Shown piece by piece: positions 15,046-23,402 of a DNA stretch of 64,000 nucleotides. The notes beneath the pieces are model-generated. The model was not told where the DNA came from, made no database searches, and worked only from the letters and a program-made list of their open reading frames with translations. The stretch comes from JAPPLB01 sp965204095 (GTDB taxonomy: Bacteria > Acidobacteriota > Terriglobia > Bryobacterales > UBA6623). The position numbers and the translations under genes were made by a program. Numbering within the stretch: the stretch's first letter is position 1; each line of letters starts with the position of its first letter. Location: contig OZ241991.1 of the NCBI GenBank assembly GCA_965204095.1, positions 4,154,001 through 4,218,000 on the forward strand, written 5' to 3'.

Positions 15046-15277
15046 TGGCTTTCCTCATGCTGATAATTCGATGCATGCTGCTGCGAGGCGTCCAGACTAC
15101 GACCACCATCCTCCCGTCAAGAAACCCTATGGTGATGAAGCGGTCCTCTCCGTAGTCCTGCCGGTCGTCCTCGACGGTCAGCGTAGCTCCCGCGAAAACC
15201 TCGTCGGCGCGGGCCATGTCGAGCCCTCTCGTCTCGAGCGTAGCTTCGCGCTTCGCTGTGTCGAACTCGATCGACAA
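14999..15277 (-). CDS. brnT: BrnT-type toxin (RelE-like ribonuclease)
   Basis: A 92-residue BrnT toxin. It has the family features FDTAKREATLETRGLDMARA, DEVFAG, RQDYGEDRFITIGFLDGRMV and the C-terminal RIISMRKANEREEALY, with the Arg and Glu expected of the active region. The apparent start is TTG 15277, consistent with the beginning of the family. BrnT is a RelE-fold RNase that halts translation under stress. It is the first gene of the operon and is followed by brnA. Confidence 0.92.
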   Translation of the reverse strand: MSIEFDTAKREATLETRGLDMARADEVFAGATLTVEDDRQDYGEDRFITIGFLDGRMVVVVWTPRSSMHRIISMRKANEREEALYTPRFRSG

Positions 15278-15278
15278 G

Positions 15279-15470
15279 AATTATTGTTACCACATTAAAT
15301 CGACTCAGTCCAGTGGTGGTTGTCTGTCATCCACCGGGCGGCCTATCTCCCGTTGGGAGTAGCGCAAAAGTTGGTTTGCATCAACGGCAAACGGTTTTTA
15401 CAGGGGCTGTCGGAGGCGTTAGACCCCGCCCATCAAGGTCTCGACAAGATGCAAAGACGACCCTGGGGCC
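15279..15470. other. Spacer upstream of brnT, no gene recognised
   Basis: About 190 bases between brnT and the degraded PIN gene. A short plus-strand frame (15320-15619) runs into the antisense of the toxin remnant and is not credible. No operator palindrome was evident. Confidence 0.3.
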
Positions 15471-15477
15471 GTTTGGC

Positions 15478-15552
15478 TCAGGCGGGTCCAAGGTCGAAGA
15501 TGGGAATGTCCATCTCGCGGGCGAGCACAACCGAGGTGTCGACGCAGATTAC
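15478..15552 (-). pseudogene. Degraded duplicate of the PIN toxin gene
   Basis: Only the first ~11 codons (ICVDTSVVLA) and the last ~13 (REMDIPIFDLGPA) of the toxin at 11535-11930 remain, fused in frame by deletion of about 107 codons. The GTG start has become GTA. No active site can form. Confidence 0.85.
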
Positions 15553-16025
15553 CGGTCGCTTCTGTCGCCATCCAATTCGCAGATCAGGTCCCGGAGCGGC
15601 GCAACGGGTTCCGCTGTAGGAGGAGGCTTCCCGGCAGCGGGCAGCACCGGCGGCGTCAACTAGCCTGCATTTCTCACCGCGTGGCGAGGCGGAGTGGGTG
15701 AGAGGGCCGTCAGGACGAGGCGCGAGCTGCTTGGCGCGCGCAGGCGTACTTGACAGTACGTTGAGCACGGCAAGCAAGCGCAACGAAGTCCTGGCGGTCG
15801 TATCGCGTGCTCCGGCCGTCATGTGGTGAGAAATGCAGGCTAGCCCCTGCGCACCGCTTCGGCCAGCAGCGCATCGGCAGGAATCGGGCTCCTGGTTCCT
15901 TTGGGAGGACCGATTTCCGCCACCACCCGGTCACGATCCGTCACCAGAACGGTTTCACCTGACGCCGCCAGTCGCAGGTACTCGCTCAGCCGGCTGTTGA
16001 GCACTTTCACGCCCACTGATCTCAT
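15549..16025 (-). pseudogene. Phd-family antitoxin gene split by FB177
   Basis: A duplicate of 11927-12220. The N-terminal part (MRSVGVKVLNSRLSEYLRLA ... DALLAEAVRRG) lies at 16025-15840 and the C-terminal part (LPAAGKPP ... DLICELDGDRSDR) at 15659-15549. FB177 copy E separates them. The partner toxin is also destroyed, which fits decay without selection on the antitoxin. The operator upstream is intact. Confidence 0.88.
15664..15839. mobile_element. FB177 foldback element, copy E (inside an antitoxin gene)
   Basis: 176 bp, flanked by CTAG on both sides (15660-15663, 15840-15843). The undisturbed paralog has CCAG at the same point, giving an empty-site comparison. Ends CCTGCATTTCTCACC and GGTGAGAAATGCAGG are perfect inverted repeats. 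Confidence 0.95.
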
Positions 16026-16032
16026 GGACGCC

Positions 16033-16056
16033 AAAGTAGCAACTGGAAGCTACTTT
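16033..16056. promoter_or_regulatory. Inverted repeat upstream of the split antitoxin gene
   Basis: AAAGTAGC and GCTACTTT are perfect 8-bp arms around the spacer AACTGGAA. It is the counterpart of 12229-12251 with better symmetry, and probably the operator of the antitoxin family. Confidence 0.55.
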
Positions 16057-16088
16057 GTCGAATCCAGTGCCTGACCCTGGTGGCGCTC

Positions 16089-17930
16089 TCAGACCTGGAT
16101 GAACTGTTGCTCGTGCTCGGCCAGCTCGCGGGTGAAGTCGCGGGCCATTCGGTCCATGGCTTCGGCGCGCTCGGGCTCGGCGGCGATGAGGTTGTGGTGC
16201 TCAGTGGGGTCGTCGGCCGTGTTGTAGAGCTCGGGTCCTTCCTTGAAGAGCGCGCTGCCTTCTTTCTGCTTTGCGTCGCCGTCGAGAAAGTAGTGGTAGC
16301 TCCAGTCGTCGTGGCGTAGATTGACGGACTTGCCGTAGTGGCAGCAGACCGCGAAGTCGCGTACCTGCTCTTCCCGCCCGAGGATGAGCGGCAGGAGGCT
16401 GCGTGAGGTCATCGCCGGCGGCGGGGCGATGCCGAGGTGGTCGAGGATGGTGGCGGTGATGTCGGTGAGCTGCACGTACGACTCGACGCGCTCGACGCCG
16501 CGTCCGCCGGGTTCGCGAATCATCAGGAAGGTGTGAGCCAACTCTTCGTAGGCCCAGGGACGGGCTTTTCTGATGATGCCGTGATCGCCGAACGGCTCGC
16601 CGTGGTCGGTTCCGATCACGATCATCGTGTTGTCGTAGAGCCCCATTCGCTTGATTTCGTCGAGGAAGTTGCCGACGCAGTGGTGCACGAAAGCGACGAC
16701 GGCGGCGTACAGCGACAGGATGCCGCTCATCTCCTCTGCGTCGAGGTAGCCCTCGGAGTCGCCGGGCGTGGGGAGGATCAACCTCTTGCCGCCAAAGTCG
16801 GGAGCGGCCTGTTTCAGGAAGCGGTCTGGCGGGTCCCAGGGCTCGTGCGGGCAGAAGGAATCGATCCAGAGGAACAGGTTCTCCTTGCGCTCCCGGCTGT
16901 TGAGCCAATCGAGGGCGTGCCCCATGACCCGCGGGGTGAAGTGGTCGTCCTCGCTTTGCCAGTCGTGGCGGTTGCTGAGGTACTGGCGGATCTGGTCGGC
17001 TTCTTTCGGCCCGCCGGTGCGGGATTTGTAGAACGGTTCGATGTCGACCTGGATGTGCGGGTCGCGGACGTAGGGGTCGCCTTCCTGGCCGCGCAGCCAG
17101 ATGACATCGTCGAAGCCGCGGCTGAATCCGTACCCGGGCTTATCAGCCCGTGGTAAGGGTCCCGTGGAAGGCGCGGCGGGCTCCTGCGGTTGCTCGGCGC
17201 GGAGTGAGGAGGATGGCGATCCGGGTGATCTCCTCCGACGAACGACAAAGCCGACGACCGCAAATGTCCGTCGCCCGAAGGGTTACGCGCCACTTCCGCT
17301 CGGCTGCGCGGAGAGCAAGGCGCCGCGTTCCTGGAGCGGCCAGGCATTACGCCATCGGTCCCGGGGCGCGTAACGCCGCCCGCGTGACTTTTACCACGGG
17401 CTGTTATGCATGTGGTACGTGTCGGAGACGAGGCAGGAGCGGAAACCTTCGCTCCAGAGAATCTCGGCGAGCAGAGGGTGGTCTTCCGGGTGCAGCACCT
17501 GCCAGGGTCGGAAGGGATACGTGAACTTGCCGCTGAACAGGCTCGTGCGCACCGGGATGGTGGGCAGGCCCTCGGGATAGCAGCGCGTGAACAGCGTCGA
17601 TTCGGCGGCGAACCGGTCGAGGTTCGGGGTGGGCGCTTTGGAGTTTCCGAACGCGCCGAGATGATCGGCGCGGAAGCTGTCGAGCATGATGACGATGACG
17701 TTCTTGGCGTCCCAGTTCGAGCGAATGGACGGGCCCCAGCCGGGAGGTCGGCGGTAGTTGTCTCGGCCCGGAAGATTGACGGGAGAAAACGGGTCGTCGG
17801 AGAGGCGCTCCAGACGCGGCTTGGCCGGTTCTTCCTCAGGGCCGCAGCCGGCCAGGAGCGCTCCGGAGGCGGCGGCTTTCTTGACGAACGTTCTGCGGGA
17901 GGGTTGACGGTCATCCAGGCGTTTCTTCAT
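16089..17930 (-). pseudogene. Secreted sulfatase-family hydrolase, split by a TIR260 element
   Basis: The two parts (17930-17408 and 17139-16089) form one alkaline-phosphatase-superfamily protein of about 525 residues. The N-terminus has a twin-arginine stretch (RRTFVKKAAASGALLAGCGP) with a lipobox Cys. Metal-binding motifs follow: VIVIMLDSFRADHLGAFGN, then GTDHGEPFGDHG. The position normally held by Cys/Ser in the (C/S)xPxR sulfatase signature is Thr (LPTIPVRTSLFSGK), as in phosphotransferase-type members, so formylglycine maturation is unlikely. The element interrupts between DTYHMH and PGYGFSRGFDD; removing it and one TTAT rejoins the frame. The present N-terminal part would end shortly inside the element. 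Confidence 0.88.
17144..17403. mobile_element. TIR260 element, copy inside the sulfatase gene
   Basis: 260 bp flanked by perfect TTAT duplications (17140-17143, 17404-17407). The ends are inverted repeats beginning CAGCCCGTGGTAA on both strands. No transposase is encoded. It is the clearest copy of the family and appears recent, since the host gene is otherwise intact. Confidence 0.95.
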
Positions 17931-18075
17931 GACCCGTCATGGTAAGCACTCAGCCGAAAGAAATGGGGCTCGGGAACGTCCTCCTTTTTTCCTCCTTCAC
18001 CCCTCCGTTCACGAAACACGAATCACGGCCTTTCTGCTTTTCACGAGACACGTGGCTCAATCGGTGCATTGGGGT

Positions 18076-18101
18076 ACTGAAGCCCTTCAGTCTTGTTTTT
18101 T
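18076..18101 (+). terminator. Hairpin with T tract, repeated element
   Basis: ACTGAAG CC CTTCAGT is a 7-bp stem with a 2-base loop, followed by CTTGTTTTTT. The same sequence recurs at 18322 and 41653. It has the form of an intrinsic terminator but is spread as a repeat and not placed after a gene. Confidence 0.4.
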
Positions 18102-18321
18102 CTGCCCCGGCCTGCTAGGCAACAGGACAGGGAGGCGGCGAAGCGCAGTCCGTGAGAGTCGCGAATCAGGGCTTCCCAGGCGTTCACTGGCCGCAAACCA
18201 CTGATTTTAAGGTTGTTACGAATCACGAGTCACGGCCTTTGTGTTTTTCATGAAACACGAAACACGAATCACGAATCACGGCTTTTATGCTTTTTCCGTG
18301 GCTCGTTTGGTACCTGTTGGT

Positions 18322-18345
18322 ACTGAAGCCCTTCAGTCTTTTTTT
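18322..18345 (+). terminator. Hairpin with T tract, second copy
   Basis: Same ACTGAAG/CTTCAGT stem as at 18076, followed here by CTTTTTTTC. It lies in the repeat-filled gap and is preceded by GGT as in the other copies. Confidence 0.4.
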
Positions 18346-18917
18346 CGGTCGGGGGCCGGTTTATGTTGAAAGGGATGACGCCGTTGTGGGGAACAAAACA
18401 CTCATCCGCGCTCGTCGGGGACAAGTCGGGTGGGGACAGAAGAGCCGCCCGGTCGCCGCTTTCCTGCGCGTTGTCGCGTTGTGGCGCGGCATGGGGCGGC
18501 TATGGCGCGGCATGGGCGGCCACCGTCCCCCGCGCCGGCAACACGGCCGGTTGGGTTTTCACCAGCCACGAATCACGCAACATGTTCTTCCCCTGCCCTC
18601 CGGCGACTCCAAGGAGAGCAACCCCAAGCCCGACCAACGGGTTTTCACGAATCACGAGACCCGAAACACGGCTTTTTTTCGAATCGCGGCTTTTATGCTT
18701 TTCACGAATCACAGCTTCCCTACCCACGATTTCCCACCATTTCCCGGCGTTTCCCGGCATTTCCCGGCCCCCCCACCCCCCTCCGCCGATCAAGTGCCCA
18801 CGCGCCGTCAGCCTTTCTTGGTCAACCTCCCGGACTGCCGCGCCGCCCGGTTACTGCTTTCCTGAGCGCTGTGGGGCGGCTATGGAGCGGCATGAGCGGC
18901 ATATTGCCCCTGAGCCA

Positions 18918-19027
18918 GTGCCCGCGCGCCGTCAGCCGCAGCTTTCGTCGCCCTGTGGGCTGGTTCCGCTACGGCCCGCACTGAAGGAACCCATGCTGAG
19001 AAAGAGGAATGTCCTGAGTTGCATTGA
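18918..19027 (+). repeat. Upstream repeat shared with 42159-42262
   Basis: About 110 bases are homologous to a stretch upstream of the UxuA-like gene. The best-kept core is GAACCCATGCTGAGAAAGAG. Read as codons, both copies give EPMLRKRNVL, with differences falling mainly at third positions (AAT/AAC, GTC/GTT). It precedes the DUF1549 gene here by about 60 bases. It could be a degenerate coding repeat or a leader. Confidence 0.6.
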
Positions 19028-19084
19028 CACTCGTAAAGGGCGGGCGTACCATATCCTTAGCTTCGTCCATCTTGGAGGCCGCTC

Positions 19085-20926
19085 ATGAAGCAGGCGGGAA
19101 GCATACTTGTGTGCGCGCTGTTGGCAGCTTCGATGCTGTCCGCGCAGAAACAGGACGAGCCGCGCGAGGCTCGCCCCGAGGTTCTCACCCCGGAGAAGTT
19201 TTCCGAGACGCATGGCTCGTTGTTCGACCGTCCGAAGTCGAAGGAAGCAGCCGAGTTGACGGATCGTCTGCTCGGGTCCGAGCCGGGCTCGGAGCCGGGC
19301 CGCGTCGAGCGTCGGAACTTCATCGACGAGCACATCTTCGGCAAGATGGAGCGCGACGGCGTGCCGCATGCGCCGCTGGCGTCGGATATCGAGTTCCTGC
19401 GCCGAGTGACGCTCGATCTGACGGGGCGCATTCCGGCTCGGGCCGAAGTGCGCGCCTTCCTGGCGGATGATGACCCCGGCAAACGAGACAAGCTGATCGA
19501 CCGCTTGCTCGACAGCGAAGAATATGTCGAGAAGTGGGCCTACCACTTCATGGACCTGTTCCGCGCGAACGGCAAGATGGGGCGCGGGCAGCACCTCTTC
19601 CACTACTGGATGAAGCAGAACCTGCGGTCCAACAGGCCCTACGACGAGGTCGCGTACGACATCATCGCGGCGTCGGCGAAGAGCAACCACGTGGTCGCCG
19701 CCTCGAACGTGATCGCGCGCGAGCACATCCAGGGGGCGCCGCAGCCGAAGGACGGCGACGACCTGAGCATGGTGCATCAGCTCGATACGCATGATGAGCT
19801 GGTGATTCAGTACGCCAAGGTCTTCATGGGACTGAATCTGTCGTGTATTTCGTGCCACGACGGGCAGGGACATCTCGAGAAGGTGAACGTCTGGCTCAGC
19901 ACGAAGAGGCGCACCGAGTTCTTCCAGACGGCGTCGTTCCTGGGCCGTTCGCGGTATCTGATGTATTTCGAGAACGGCAAGCCGCAGTCGGGCGAGTTTC
20001 TGCTGGATGACGGCAACCTCGGATACGATACCGAGGGCCACAGCATGGTGCGCGTCGCGCGGCTGGGCGGGCCGGAGAATCCGGCGTTCCTGCTGAACGG
20101 CGAAGAGCCGCGATCCGGCGAGGAGCCGCGCGAGGCCCTGGGACGGATCCTGACCGCGCATCCGCAGTTCGCTCGCGGCACGGTGAACCGCTTCTGGGCG
20201 AAGTTGATGGGCTTCGGCATCGTCGAGCCGTTCGACGAGTTCGATTTGCTGCGGCAGGACCCGGACAACGTACCCGAAGGCTGGGAGTTGCAGCCGTCGC
20301 ATCCGGAGTTGTTGAGCGAGTTGGCGCAGAGTTTTCGTGACAGCGGACACAGCATCAGGGAGTTGATGCGGACGATCACCCGGTCGAGCGCCTATCGCTT
20401 GTCGGCGCGGTTTCAGGGCGAATGGAAGGAGTCGTACGCCAGTTACTTCGCGCGCAAGTTCGTGCGCCGGCTGAATGCCGAGGAGTTGCACGACGCGATT
20501 GCGCTCGCCACGGACCGGCCCGGGGAGTTCAAGTTCGGGGATGACAAGGTCGGCATGGCGATGAGGCTGTCGGGGCCTTCGGGCAGCCGCGATGTGAGGA
20601 CGTTCCTCAAGACTTTCGGCCAGTCGGACCGCAACACGCCGCCTCGGGAGGTTCCCGGCTCGCTGCTGCATCCGTTGGCGCTGATGCAGTCGCCGGTGGT
20701 CACGGATCGCGTCATCGCCAGGGAAGACAGCCGCGTCAAGAACCTGCTCGACAGCTACGACAACGATCGGGTGGTTGACGAGATGTTCATGGGGACGCTT
20801 TCGCGGCCGCCGTCGGGCGAGGAAAAAGAGATTGCCTTGGCGGCCCTGAACAACGACCGTGTCGCGGGGGCGGAGAACTTGCAGTGGGCGCTGCTCAACA
20901 GCGTGGAGTTTTTCTTCAACTACTAA
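19085..20926 (+). CDS. DUF1549/DUF1553 secreted protein
   Basis: A 613-residue protein with a Sec signal peptide (residues 1-20, ALLAASMLSA). The DUF1549 domain lies at about residues 75-280 (DIEFLRRVTLDLTGRIPARA, DKLIDRLLDSEEYVEKWAYH). It ends in a haem-type or metal CxxCH motif (LSCISCHDG). DUF1553 follows at about 330-600 (RGTVNRFWAKLMGFGIVEP, HPELLSELAQSFRDSGHSIR, RTITRSSAYRLS). Such proteins pair with DUF1501 proteins in polysaccharide-degrading Planctomycetes, Verrucomicrobia and Acidobacteria; their biochemical role is unsettled. The DUF1501 partner is next on the same strand, 81 bases on, so this is an operon. Confidence 0.92.
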   Translation: MKQAGSILVCALLAASMLSAQKQDEPREARPEVLTPEKFSETHGSLFDRPKSKEAAELTDRLLGSEPGSEPGRVERRNFIDEHIFGKMERDGVPHAPLASDIEFLRRVTLDLTGRIPARAEVRAFLADDDPGKRDKLIDRLLDSEEYVEKWAYHFMDLFRANGKMGRGQHLFHYWMKQNLRSNRPYDEVAYDIIAASAKSNHVVAASNVIAREHIQGAPQPKDGDDLSMVHQLDTHDELVIQYAKVFMGLNLSCISCHDGQGHLEKVNVWLSTKRRTEFFQTASFLGRSRYLMYFENGKPQSGEFLLDDGNLGYDTEGHSMVRVARLGGPENPAFLLNGEEPRSGEEPREALGRILTAHPQFARGTVNRFWAKLMGFGIVEPFDEFDLLRQDPDNVPEGWELQPSHPELLSELAQSFRDSGHSIRELMRTITRSSAYRLSARFQGEWKESYASYFARKFVRRLNAEELHDAIALATDRPGEFKFGDDKVGMAMRLSGPSGSRDVRTFLKTFGQSDRNTPPREVPGSLLHPLALMQSPVVTDRVIAREDSRVKNLLDSYDNDRVVDEMFMGTLSRPPSGEEKEIALAALNNDRVAGAENLQWALLNSVEFFFNY

Positions 20927-21007
20927 GAGGTGGGGGAAGCGGGCGCGGCATGCCGCGTCCCTGCGTTGGGCAGTAGCCGGAACGGCTTGTGATAGGGAGG
21001 TGTTCTG

Positions 21008-22417
21008 ATGACGAAGCCTGGAAAAGTAGGAGACCTTCCGGGGTCGCGGCGCGATCTGCTGCGGCTGGGAGGGCTCGGTCTTCTCGGCGCCTCGATGGAC
21101 GGCGTCTGGCCGCTGCAGGTATCCGCCAAGCAAACCGGCGCCAAGGTGCAGCCTCGCGGGACCGCCCGGAACGTTCTCTTCTACGAGATGTCGGGCGCCA
21201 TCAGCCACGTCGAGTCATACGATTTCAAGGAAACCGCCGGGACGCCCAAAGACCTCGAGATGACGCAGTTGGCGCCGGACCTGCACATGTCGCAGCGCCT
21301 GCTGCCGAAGATGTCGAAGCACATGGACAAACTCGCCGTCGTGCGATCGATGAAGAGCCATGAAGAGGTGCACTTCCGGGCGCAGTATTACCTGCAGACC
21401 GGACGGCAGATGAACCTGGCGTTTGCGCGCGAGATCCCTGCGATCGGCTCGGTGATCGCCGCGGAGTTGGAAGAGCGGCGGCGTCCGGCCGATACCTTCC
21501 CCACGTACTTGTCGTTCAACTTGGAGAAGGGCGCGCCCGGGGCTCTGTCGACGGGGTTCCTTCCGGCGCGCTTCTCGGTGGTTGACATCAATACCGAGGC
21601 GGCGCTGGATTCACCGTCGTTCGATCAGAAGATGGTCGAGCTGCTGGAAGAGCGCTGGGCGCTTCTGAGCAAGTTGCGCGACGTCGGGCACAAGCGGCTT
21701 TCCGGCTTCGGGCGGAAGATGTCGAGCTACGACGACTTCTACAGCGCGGCGTATAGCCTGCTTTCGGATGAGCGCTGGCCGGCGGCCTTTCGAATCACCG
21801 AGGAAGACAAGCAGCGCTACGGAACGCACCGCGCGGGCATCTCTTCGATCCTGGCGCGGAATGTGTTGGCGCAGGATGCCGGAACGCACTACATCCATAT
21901 CTGCCACCCCGGTTGGGACCACCACACCTACATCTGGGATCATTCAAAAAAAGTGAATCACTACACGCTCTGCGCCGAGTACGATCAGGCCTTCTCGGCG
22001 TTGCTCGAGGATCTCGCAGCGATTCCGTCGAAGACCAATCCGGAGAAGACTCTGCTCGACGAAACGCTGGTCGTGAATATGAGCGAGTTCGGCCGGACGC
22101 CGGGCGCGCTGAACAACATGGATGGGCGTGACCATCACAACCCGGTTTACCCGGCGCTGTTCGCGGGCGCGGGCGTGAAGGGCGGCGTGCGGCATGGGGC
22201 GTCCGATGCGGGCGGCGCGAAGTGTGCGGAGACGGGTTGGGCCCACAAGCAACAGCCTCGCAACGAGAACGTTCTGGCGACCATGTATTCGGCGCTGGGG
22301 ATTGACTGGTCCCGGCAGATTCGCAATACTCCTTCGGGGCGCCCGTATGTGTACGTCGATCCGCTGGGCGCGAACGGCTACATCCCGACGGATGAAATTT
22401 CGGAAATCTACGGTTAG
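21008..22417 (+). CDS. DUF1501 family secreted protein
   Basis: A 469-residue DUF1501 protein, distantly related to the alkaline phosphatase/sulfatase fold. The N-terminus is a Tat signal (GSRRDLLRLGGLGLLGAS). Family signatures are NVLFYEMSGAISHVESYDFK, LPKMSKHMDKLAVVRSMKSH, HYIHICHPGWDHHTYIWDHS, NMSEFGRTPG and GRDHHNPVYPALFAGAGVKG. It has GGGAGG upstream of ATG 21008. It is the usual partner of the preceding DUF1549/DUF1553 protein and probably acts with it at the cell surface. The function is unproven. Confidence 0.93.
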   Translation: MTKPGKVGDLPGSRRDLLRLGGLGLLGASMDGVWPLQVSAKQTGAKVQPRGTARNVLFYEMSGAISHVESYDFKETAGTPKDLEMTQLAPDLHMSQRLLPKMSKHMDKLAVVRSMKSHEEVHFRAQYYLQTGRQMNLAFAREIPAIGSVIAAELEERRRPADTFPTYLSFNLEKGAPGALSTGFLPARFSVVDINTEAALDSPSFDQKMVELLEERWALLSKLRDVGHKRLSGFGRKMSSYDDFYSAAYSLLSDERWPAAFRITEEDKQRYGTHRAGISSILARNVLAQDAGTHYIHICHPGWDHHTYIWDHSKKVNHYTLCAEYDQAFSALLEDLAAIPSKTNPEKTLLDETLVVNMSEFGRTPGALNNMDGRDHHNPVYPALFAGAGVKGGVRHGASDAGGAKCAETGWAHKQQPRNENVLATMYSALGIDWSRQIRNTPSGRPYVYVDPLGANGYIPTDEISEIYG

Positions 22418-22473
22418 CGCTTTCACAGGTCGGACTGGTTACACGCAACCTTCCGTTGATGTAGCTGCCTGCA

Positions 22474-23288
22474 ATGAAAACCGGTGCGGCCCGCCGGGGC
22501 GCGGGCTCCGCTTCCTTCGGCTGTCTTGCCTGCTGCTCGGGGTCGTGGCGCTGTCGCTGCCCGCCGCCGAGCCGGGCATGGTGTTCATCCCCGGCGGGGA
22601 GTTCCTGCGAGGGCGGTCCCATGCTCTTCCCGATGACGGCTTGAAGTGGCGGCCGACGCTCCTCAAGGACGATCGGCCGGCGAAGAGAATCCATGTCGAT
22701 CCGTTCTACCTCGATGAGCACGAGGTGACGAACGAGGCGTATCTGCGGTTTCTCGAGGCGACGGGACGGGAGCGGCCGTTCCATTGGGTGGACGGCGAGT
22801 TCCCGGCGGGCGAGGAGAAACATCCGGTTGTGAACGTGAACTGGTTCGAGGCCACGGCCTACTGCGAATCGTTGGGGAAGCGCCTTCCGACGGAGGCCGA
22901 ATGGGAGCGGGCGGCGCGCGGGATGGCCGAGGGGGCCAAGTTTCCCTGGGGCGAGGAGGAGCCGACCAAGGGCGAGCAGGCGCATTTCAACGTGCTCGAC
23001 GGCCCGCGCCCGGTCTGCCGGTTTCCCAAGAACACGTTCGGACTGTGCGACATGGCGGGCAATGTCTGGGAGTGGTGCTTCGACCGCTATGACCGGCTCT
23101 ACTACGAGCGGTCCCCCGAGAAGAACCCGCGCGGTCCGGATGAGGGGATGTACCGCATGCTGCGCGGCGGATCCTGGGCCGATGTGGCGAAGTATTTGAC
23201 GTGCGCCTATCGAAGCTACGCCCGGCCTCGGGAGCAGAGCCCGAATATAGGCTTCCGGTGCGCCGGGAACTTCTCGCAAGGGCGCTGA
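22474..23288 (+). pseudogene. Formylglycine-generating-enzyme-like (SUMF1) secreted protein with an apparent frameshift at its start
   Basis: The main frame (to 23288) encodes a complete FGE-sulfatase domain: PGMVFIPGGEFLRGR, DEHEVTNEAYLRFLEATGR, HPVVNVNWFEATAYCESLGK, RLPTEAEWERAARG, AGNVWEWCFDRYD, MLRGGSWADV and SPNIGFRCAG. The signal peptide (LRFLRLSCLLLGVVALSLPA) lies in the same frame, but no ATG, GTG or TTG precedes it after the DUF1501 stop. ATG 22474 is one frame off and is followed by four A; a fifth A would give MKNRCGPPGRG joined to the signal peptide. This is either a homopolymer sequencing error or a real lesion. The SUMF1 fold often serves other roles than sulfatase maturation. 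The stop codon overlaps the FB177 target. Confidence 0.75.
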
Positions 23289-23326
23289 CCTGCATCGCTC
23301 ACCACGTGGCGAGGTGAAGTGCGTGA
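23289..23326. mobile_element. FB177 element, left end only (copy F)
   Basis: CCTGCATCGCTCACCACGTG and the following GGCGAGGTGAAGTGCGTGAG match the left arm of FB177. The rest is missing, and the sequence passes directly into the end of a higB gene. Insertion followed by deletion is the likely history. Confidence 0.8.
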
Positions 23327-23327
23327 G

Positions 23328-23387
23328 TTGGTCTTCCGCTTTGTCGATGGCGAGGCGGTGGACGTGGACCTGATCGACTACCATTGA
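23328..23387 (+). pseudogene. HigB toxin, last 19 codons
   Basis: LVFRFVDGEAVDVDLIDYH and a stop at 23385-23387 match the conserved C-terminus of HigB (FRF.DG.A.DV.I.DYH). The upstream part has been replaced by the FB177 fragment. The intact HigA gene begins 15 bases later, the normal toxin-first arrangement, so this was a HigBA operon whose toxin was destroyed. Confidence 0.75.
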
Positions 23388-23402
23388 CTGACGGAGCTCC
23401 TC

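Larger units (their letters stand above)
17945..18917. repeat. Repeat-filled, gene-free stretch
   Basis: Nearly 1 kb without a credible gene. It holds many copies of the motif CACGAAWCACGR in shifting order (18017-18060, 18217-18300, 18567-18580, 18648-18720). It also holds two copies of a hairpin with a T tract (18076-18101, 18322-18345). Two diverged copies of a unit containing GCTTTCCTG and GGGGCGGCTATGG lie at about 18447-18530 and 18835-18905. Poly-C and poly-T runs are frequent. Open frames across it change sense with each repeat and are rejected. Confidence 0.75.

Noticed and set aside
18932..21208. A 758-codon minus-strand open frame
   Set aside because: It is antisense to the DUF1549/DUF1553 gene and rich in Arg/His/Leu as expected for a GC-rich shadow; no motif is recognisable.
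22474..23288. SUMF1-like protein as the maturase of the sulfatase-like protein at 16089-17930
   Set aside because: That protein has Thr where formylglycine would form, and the genes are 4.5 kb apart on opposite strands.
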